Source: Methanospirillum hungatei
Lineage (GTDB): Archaea; Halobacteriota; Methanomicrobia; Methanomicrobiales; Methanospirillaceae
Assembly: GCA_003251955.1 (NCBI GenBank)
Contig: QKDV01000120.1
Coordinates: forward strand, 1-9,958
DNA: 9,958 nt
Direction of reading: 5' to 3'
This document shows, piece by piece, positions 6,816 through 9,958 of this stretch. Within the stretch, counting starts at the first letter, position 1, and each line of letters starts with the position of its first letter. The notes under the pieces were generated by a model that worked only from the letters and a program-made list of their open reading frames with translations, ran no database searches and was not told the origin of the DNA. A program made the translations under genes and the position numbers.

Positions 6816-6827
6816 ATGATAAATCAT
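6816..6827. promoter_or_regulatory. Operator-like inverted repeat before the DUF7123-like gene
   Basis: ATGAT and ATCAT are separated by two A, which is too tight for a hairpin but usual for a dimeric regulator site. It ends 15 bases before the TATA box at 6843. The sequence is AT-rich, so chance is a real possibility. Confidence 0.25.
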
Positions 6828-6842
6828 CAACATTCAAGTATC

Positions 6843-6850
6843 TTTATATG
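6843..6850 (+). promoter_or_regulatory. TATA box of the DUF7123-like gene
   Basis: TTTATATG is close to the archaeal consensus and is preceded by AAGTATC, a possible BRE. The predicted start site is near 6872, giving a leader of about 20 bases that holds GGAGGT (6880-6885), six bases before the ATG at 6892. This is the strongest promoter plus ribosome site in the window, which suggests high expression of the small gene. Confidence 0.65.
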
Positions 6851-6891
6851 CCTGAACTCTGATTTCTAATTACGCTGATGGAGGTAGTATA

Positions 6892-7143
6892 ATGCCATCA
6901 CACACATGCTTGAGAGAGAAGTATAATGAGACGCAGACGCGACTCATAACTTATCTCCGAAATGGTCTTGGATCAGGCAGGCATTACTTTAAGTCCAAAT
7001 ACATTGCAAAGGATTTGGGCCTGTCTTCCAAGGAGGTAGGCACCAACATGGCGATCCTGGCAGAAATTTGCCACGAGATTTCCATTGTAAGGTGGAGCTA
7101 TTCAAACAGCACCACCTGGATGGTCAGTCCTGCAAAGAATTAA
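6892..7143 (+). CDS. Small DUF7123-like protein, putative winged-helix DNA-binding
   Basis: The product is 83 residues. A first helix (about 13-24, TQTRLITYLRNG) is followed by YFKSKYIAKDLGLSSKEVGTNM (32-53), which looks like a helix-turn-helix: AKDLGLSSKEVG fits the turn and recognition helix. RWSYSNSTTWMV (67-78) looks like the hairpin wing. The pattern FKSKyIA.DL.LS.KEvG...W.Y..sTTW.V matches small archaeal proteins that I recall being grouped as DUF7123, common in haloarchaea and methanogens. Those are unstudied as far as I know. Start choice is clear: ATG with GGAGGT six bases upstream and a good TATA box. No membrane segment or metal motif is seen. A role as a transcription factor is inferred from the fold only. 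It stands alone between two unrelated genes, so its targets cannot be guessed from context, though an inverted repeat just upstream could be an autoregulatory site. Confidence 0.8.
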   Translation: MPSHTCLREKYNETQTRLITYLRNGLGSGRHYFKSKYIAKDLGLSSKEVGTNMAILAEICHEISIVRWSYSNSTTWMVSPAKN

Positions 7144-7155
7144 ACTCTTTTTCCG

Positions 7156-7167
7156 CCAATTAATTGG
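7156..7167. repeat. Perfect 12-bp palindrome CCAATTAATTGG
   Basis: Each half mirrors the other with no spacer. It lies 12 bases after the stop of the DUF7123-like gene and four bases before the ATG at 7172. It could be a dimeric regulator site, or its AATTAATT core could act as a weak TATA element. If the ATG at 7172 is the real start, the palindrome covers the place where the ribosome would bind. Confidence 0.45.
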
Positions 7168-7171
7168 TCTG

Positions 7172-7360
7172 ATGAAGACCATTGTTAGCTTTGAATCACC
7201 CCTCGAGTTTATTGGTGATATCAACGACCAGAAAGACTGTCTGATGTCCCAGGATAATACTCAGGATGATCCCGGCACGCTCTGGTTCAATATTGATGTC
7301 CCTAAGGGGCATGGGCTTGTCCCCGGCGATCGGGTCCGAATAACTGTTGAAAAATTATAA
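7172..7360 (+). CDS. Unrecognised small protein of 62 residues
   Basis: I do not recognise this family. The protein is soluble and acidic in the middle (ten or so acidic residues before position 36), and the C-terminal part, TLWFNIDVPKGHGLVPGDRVRITVEKL, is split here as TLWFNIDVPKG (36-46) and HGLVPGDRVRITVEKL (47-62). The pattern of alternating hydrophobic residues and the LVPGDRVRI stretch look like a small beta barrel, as in AbrB-like or OB-type proteins, but there is no firm match. The start is unclear: the ATG at 7172 has only GGT three bases upstream, and an in-frame ATG at 7244 would give 38 residues (MSQDNTQDDPG...) and keep the whole C-terminal motif. It lies 28 bases after the DUF7123-like gene on the same strand and could be read with it. 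Coding potential is supported mainly by the plausible protein composition. Confidence 0.55.
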   Translation: MKTIVSFESPLEFIGDINDQKDCLMSQDNTQDDPGTLWFNIDVPKGHGLVPGDRVRITVEKL

Positions 7361-7383
7361 CTCCATTTTACTGACAGATCACC

Positions 7384-7417
7384 CTATATCTTGTTGTTGT
7401 AAGAACCCGGTTTTTTT
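7384..7417 (+). promoter_or_regulatory. Candidate TATA box and T-run upstream of the membrane protein gene
   Basis: CTATATCT at 7384-7391 lies about 30 bases before the ATG at 7418, so the transcript would start at or within a few bases of the ATG and be nearly leaderless. No Shine-Dalgarno site is present; the seven bases before the ATG are all T. The T-run (7411-7417) could also stop transcription coming from the small genes upstream. Confidence 0.4.
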
Positions 7418-9079
7418 ATGAAGAAGTCCTTTCTGACTTGGCTGAAAACTCTGATAGAGATCTCTCTTCTCCTGATAACCAATGGTATTGCAAATTTTCT
7501 CTTTATCAGGCATTACACATACTATAGTGATGACTGGTCTGATGTTGTAATTTCTCCAGATGCTACGCGGTCCTACTTGTCTGTTCTCTCTGATTGCCAG
7601 CGTCCTATCCAGTTTGCACTAAAAAAACTGGCATTTTCATTTCATGGAGGGGATGCATTTACCTTACAACTGGCCGGGCTAGTGCTCTCTTCACTCTTTC
7701 TCGTTCTGCTCTATTTTGTGATAAAGAAAATTGCAGCAGAGTTTGGATACTTGTCGTTCCTTCCCTTTGTGAGTTGTCTCCTCTATGCTGTGTTATGGAA
7801 CAAGGATGAGGCATATCCCTGGATAATTGTCTCGATCTGCAATGAGGTTGGTTTCATCTTTTATGCGGCCTCGATTCTTTGCTACCTGTATCTGGATCGC
7901 CGCCGCTATCTGTTGCCGTTATCTCTGGTATTCTATTTCCTTGGCCTTCTCACGTATGAGACCGGGTTTGCACTACCTGCAGTCTTTCTGGTGTATGATC
8001 TTCTCAAAGGCCAGAAGTTCAGATATTCGTTTTATTTTCTGCTGCCCTTGGGATTGGTGATGCTTATCCGGACTACTCAATGGTTCGGGTTAGGATATGT
8101 ACGATACGGACATGATGTTTCCAGTTTTGAACCCGGAATTATTCTTCTCCATACTGGCCTTTTCATCTTTACTTCGCTATTGATCTTCTCTAATCAGGTG
8201 CAGTTTGCAGTCATGGGGTGGCTACAGGTAACCCCGGTTCAGGGTACCACCATTCTTGCCTGTGATTTACTCCTGATCCTGCTTATCTCATGGTATCTTC
8301 GTTCGTACAGGTCTGTGGAAAGAGGTTCCTTGAGGTATCTGGCTGTTCTTCTTACTGGTCTTGTTGTAACTTCTGTTCCGATTATCCTAACTACGGGAGG
8401 AACAGCAACCCGGGGATATGTCCTGATCGATATATTTGTGGCCTGTCTGGTTGCATACATTTGTGTCCGGTTGTGTAGCGGTAAGCATGCAAAAATTATA
8501 TTCACGGTTGGCATCTTTTGTTCCCTTTTGATCTGTCAGGGGCTCTATGTCAACTGGGTTGCATCAGGCGAATTTACTGATACCCTGGCCGGGTATGTCT
8601 GTTCACATTCTGATGAGATCGAATCTCCATACGTCTACTTCAACTCTAGTGATTTCGTAAAGAACGCTCCTAACGGACTTTCCTCTGCCTATCATCCGAC
8701 TCGCGAAGATCTGTTCAGGTTCAGGAGTGATGTTATAGGCAACCGGTTTGATGAATTGATCTCAAGAGTGGGGAAAGAAGATCTGATGAATCGGAGTGAC
8801 ACCGGATATGTTCAGTATTATAATGCCAAATGCCTTGACCAATGGGCGTTTGATGCGATGCTCAGGAGTTGTGGACTCCATAATGTCACTCTGATATATG
8901 GTGGAAACTGGTATGGTAACTTCCCAACCTACATTGGAGATGATGAGATCAAGTACCAGCAATATGCTGATTACCATCCGACCGGGCCAGAGAAAACAAT
9001 TCCAAGATCCCAGGTGTTTGAGATTACCTATTCCCGGGTTTTTGGCACCGGTCAGAAACAACCACTAACTCTTTTCTAA
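7418..9079 (+). CDS. Polytopic membrane protein, putative GT-C type glycosyltransferase
   Basis: The 553-residue protein has about 11 or 12 hydrophobic segments in its first 380 residues (for example 12-30, 82-103, 133-157, 240-257, 279-293, 306-324, 333-351 and 358-378), then a soluble C-terminal domain of about 170 residues. The loop after the first segment has YSDDWSD (36-42), an acidic pair where GT-C glycosyltransferases hold a catalytic aspartate, followed by CQRPIQFALKKL (60-71), which resembles the RP-containing stretch seen in GtrC-like and related polytopic transferases. LGLLTYETGFALPAVFLVYD (175-194) also fits such proteins. These enzymes move a sugar from a polyprenyl-phosphate carrier to an acceptor on the outer face of the membrane, so a role in surface glycan or S-layer glycosylation is inferred. 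The C-terminal domain (380-553) is not recognised. It stands alone, without neighbouring glycan genes, and converges on amt. The family call is tentative; membrane topology is certain. Confidence 0.75.
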   Translation: MKKSFLTWLKTLIEISLLLITNGIANFLFIRHYTYYSDDWSDVVISPDATRSYLSVLSDCQRPIQFALKKLAFSFHGGDAFTLQLAGLVLSSLFLVLLYFVIKKIAAEFGYLSFLPFVSCLLYAVLWNKDEAYPWIIVSICNEVGFIFYAASILCYLYLDRRRYLLPLSLVFYFLGLLTYETGFALPAVFLVYDLLKGQKFRYSFYFLLPLGLVMLIRTTQWFGLGYVRYGHDVSSFEPGIILLHTGLFIFTSLLIFSNQVQFAVMGWLQVTPVQGTTILACDLLLILLISWYLRSYRSVERGSLRYLAVLLTGLVVTSVPIILTTGGTATRGYVLIDIFVACLVAYICVRLCSGKHAKIIFTVGIFCSLLICQGLYVNWVASGEFTDTLAGYVCSHSDEIESPYVYFNSSDFVKNAPNGLSSAYHPTREDLFRFRSDVIGNRFDELISRVGKEDLMNRSDTGYVQYYNAKCLDQWAFDAMLRSCGLHNVTLIYGGNWYGNFPTYIGDDEIKYQQYADYHPTGPEKTIPRSQVFEITYSRVFGTGQKQPLTLF

Positions 9080-9094
9080 ATGGGACTTACTTAC

Positions 9095-9117
9095 CATGTT
9101 CATGGTATACGAACATG
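9095..9117. terminator. Inverted repeat between the convergent genes, possible bidirectional terminator
   Basis: CATGTTC (9095-9101) pairs perfectly with GAACATG (9111-9117) over a nine-base loop. It sits 15 bases after the stop of the membrane protein gene and 30 bases from the end of the amt gene. No T-run follows it directly on the plus strand until 9142-9148, so it may only help termination or protect the mRNA end. An overlapping palindrome, ACCATG-TT-CATGGT (9093-9106), shares its left arm. Confidence 0.4.
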
Positions 9118-9147
9118 TGTAACTGATTTTTGAAAAAGAAGGTTTTT

Positions 9148-9958
9148 TTAATTCCTGTGTGTCTCACCATGCTGGGAGATATCAAGACCTACATACTCTT
9201 CTTCATCGGTTACCCTCAGGCCAATCAGTTTGTCAACGATGATGGCGAGTATCCAAGTTCCGATAAACGAGTATGCCAGCACGATGAAGGCTCCACCTAA
9301 CTGTAGGATAAACTGGTGGCCGTTTCCTGCAATCAATCCATTCACTCCACCAACTGATGCCGTTGCAAATATCCCCAGCGATATGGTTCCCCATAATCCT
9401 CCGGTTCCGTGGATTGCCCATGCATCCAGACTTTCATCCCACTGTTGTCCTAATCTGAACACCAGGGCAAAGTAGCAGAGTACTCCCGAGATCGCCCCAA
9501 TGACTACTGCTTCCATCGGCCCGACAAATCCGGCTGCCGGGGTTATGGCACCGAGCCCTGCTATGGTGCCTGATATCATGGAGAGCGAGCTTGGTTTGCC
9601 TTTGTACCAGGATACAAACATGTATGAGAATGTTCCTGCAGCTGCAGCGATGTTGGTTACGATGAAAGCGTTTACTGCGATATTGTCTATAGCAAGAGCA
9701 CTTCCTGCGTTGAAACCAAACCAGCCAAACCATAAGATGGCCCCGCCAATGAGGGTCATCGGGATGTTACAGGGCTGCAAAGAGTACTCGCCAAATCCCT
9801 TTCTTTTTCCGATAACAAAGGCAAGTGCAAGGGCTGAGAATCCAGCACATATGTGTACTGCTATTCCTCCGGCAAAATCCAGAACGCCGATCTGTTGTGC
9901 CCATCCTCCACCCCACACCCAATGAGCCACCGGATCATAAATGAAAGTCGTCCATATT
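9148..9958 (-). CDS. amt: Ammonium transporter Amt, 5' end outside the window
   Basis: This is the C-terminal 269 residues of an Amt/MEP/Rh ammonium channel, cut by the right edge. Family landmarks, counted from the first visible residue, are [12 protein letters not shown] (8-19), [11 protein letters not shown] (33-43, with the first pore histidine H35), [14 protein letters not shown] (75-88), [11 protein letters not shown] (180-190, second pore histidine H183) and the C-terminal tail [13 protein letters not shown]. The two histidines are 148 apart, close to the 150 in E. coli AmtB, so the twin-His pore is intact. A full Amt is about 400 residues, so roughly a third is missing. The frame stays open to the edge: the GTG at 9928-9930 codes the V of DPVAHW and is not a start. 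Amt genes in methanogens usually sit beside glnK, whose product blocks the pore; here the downstream neighbour is an unrelated convergent gene, so glnK would have to be upstream, outside the window. Confidence 0.96.
   Translation of the reverse strand, partial: IWTTFIYDPVAHWVWGGGWAQQIGVLDFAGGIAVHICAGFSALALAFVIGKRKGFGEYSLQPCNIPMTLIGGAILWFGWFGFNAGSALAIDNIAVNAFIVTNIAAAAGTFSYMFVSWYKGKPSSLSMISGTIAGLGAITPAAGFVGPMEAVVIGAISGVLCYFALVFRLGQQWDESLDAWAIHGTGGLWGTISLGIFATASVGGVNGLIAGNGHQFILQLGGAFIVLAYSFIGTWILAIIVDKLIGLRVTDEEEYVGLDISQHGETHRN

Noticed and set aside
9500..9925. Long plus-strand frame opposite amt
   Set aside because: It is antisense to a clear Amt coding region and shows no family resemblance.
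9928..9930. GTG as the start of amt
   Set aside because: It codes the valine in the conserved [11 protein letters not shown] stretch, and the frame continues upstream to the window edge with matching Amt residues.
1..9958. CRISPR array, insertion sequence, attachment site, tRNA or rRNA gene
   Set aside because: No regularly spaced repeats, transposase motifs, terminal inverted repeats, tRNA-like T-loop signatures or rRNA stretches were seen on either strand.

Overview
The window looks like chromosome from a methanogenic archaeon, most likely of the order Methanomicrobiales and possibly close to Methanospirillum. This rests on the gene content: a short archaeal-type ThiC, a UPF0200 kinase-like NTPase, an S1/OB/DHH phosphoesterase of archaeal type, archaeal tRNase Z, a DUF7123-like small HTH protein and an Amt transporter. 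Archaeal TATA-like boxes, Shine-Dalgarno sites and moderate GC agree with it. The assignment to order is from memory of these families, not from a search. No CRISPR array, insertion sequence, tRNA or rRNA gene is visible.

Left part (1-1581, minus strand): a thiC-like gene is followed by the start of a yjbQ/UPF0047-type gene that runs off the window. Both can be linked to thiamine: ThiC makes the pyrimidine moiety, and YjbQ proteins are known to have weak thiamine-phosphate synthase activity. The ThiC-like protein differs from bacterial ThiC at two conserved spots, so a role in 5-hydroxybenzimidazole (cobamide lower ligand) synthesis is an alternative.

Centre left (1719-4784, plus strand): four overlapping genes form a tight operon. 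They encode an NrdG2-like radical SAM activase, a UPF0200 P-loop kinase-like protein, a metal-dependent TIM-barrel (xylose isomerase-like) protein and ribonuclease Z. The operon ends in a hairpin plus T-run terminator.

Centre right (4877-7360, plus strand): a 613-residue S1-OB-DHH-DHHA1 phosphoesterase has its own promoter. It is followed by an 83-residue DUF7123-like winged-helix candidate with a textbook archaeal promoter and RBS, and by a 62-residue unrecognised small ORF preceded by a perfect 12-bp palindrome.

Right part (7384-9958): a 553-residue polytopic membrane protein of GT-C glycosyltransferase type (plus strand) converges on an Amt ammonium transporter gene (minus strand). The Amt gene is cut by the right edge of the window. 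A clean inverted repeat lies between the two stop codons.

Most of the window is ordinary archaeal housekeeping. The points worth following are the diverged ThiC-like enzyme, the unclear start codon of RNase Z, the two small genes with palindromic elements, and the orphan membrane enzyme. I do not see a clearly new multi-gene system here.
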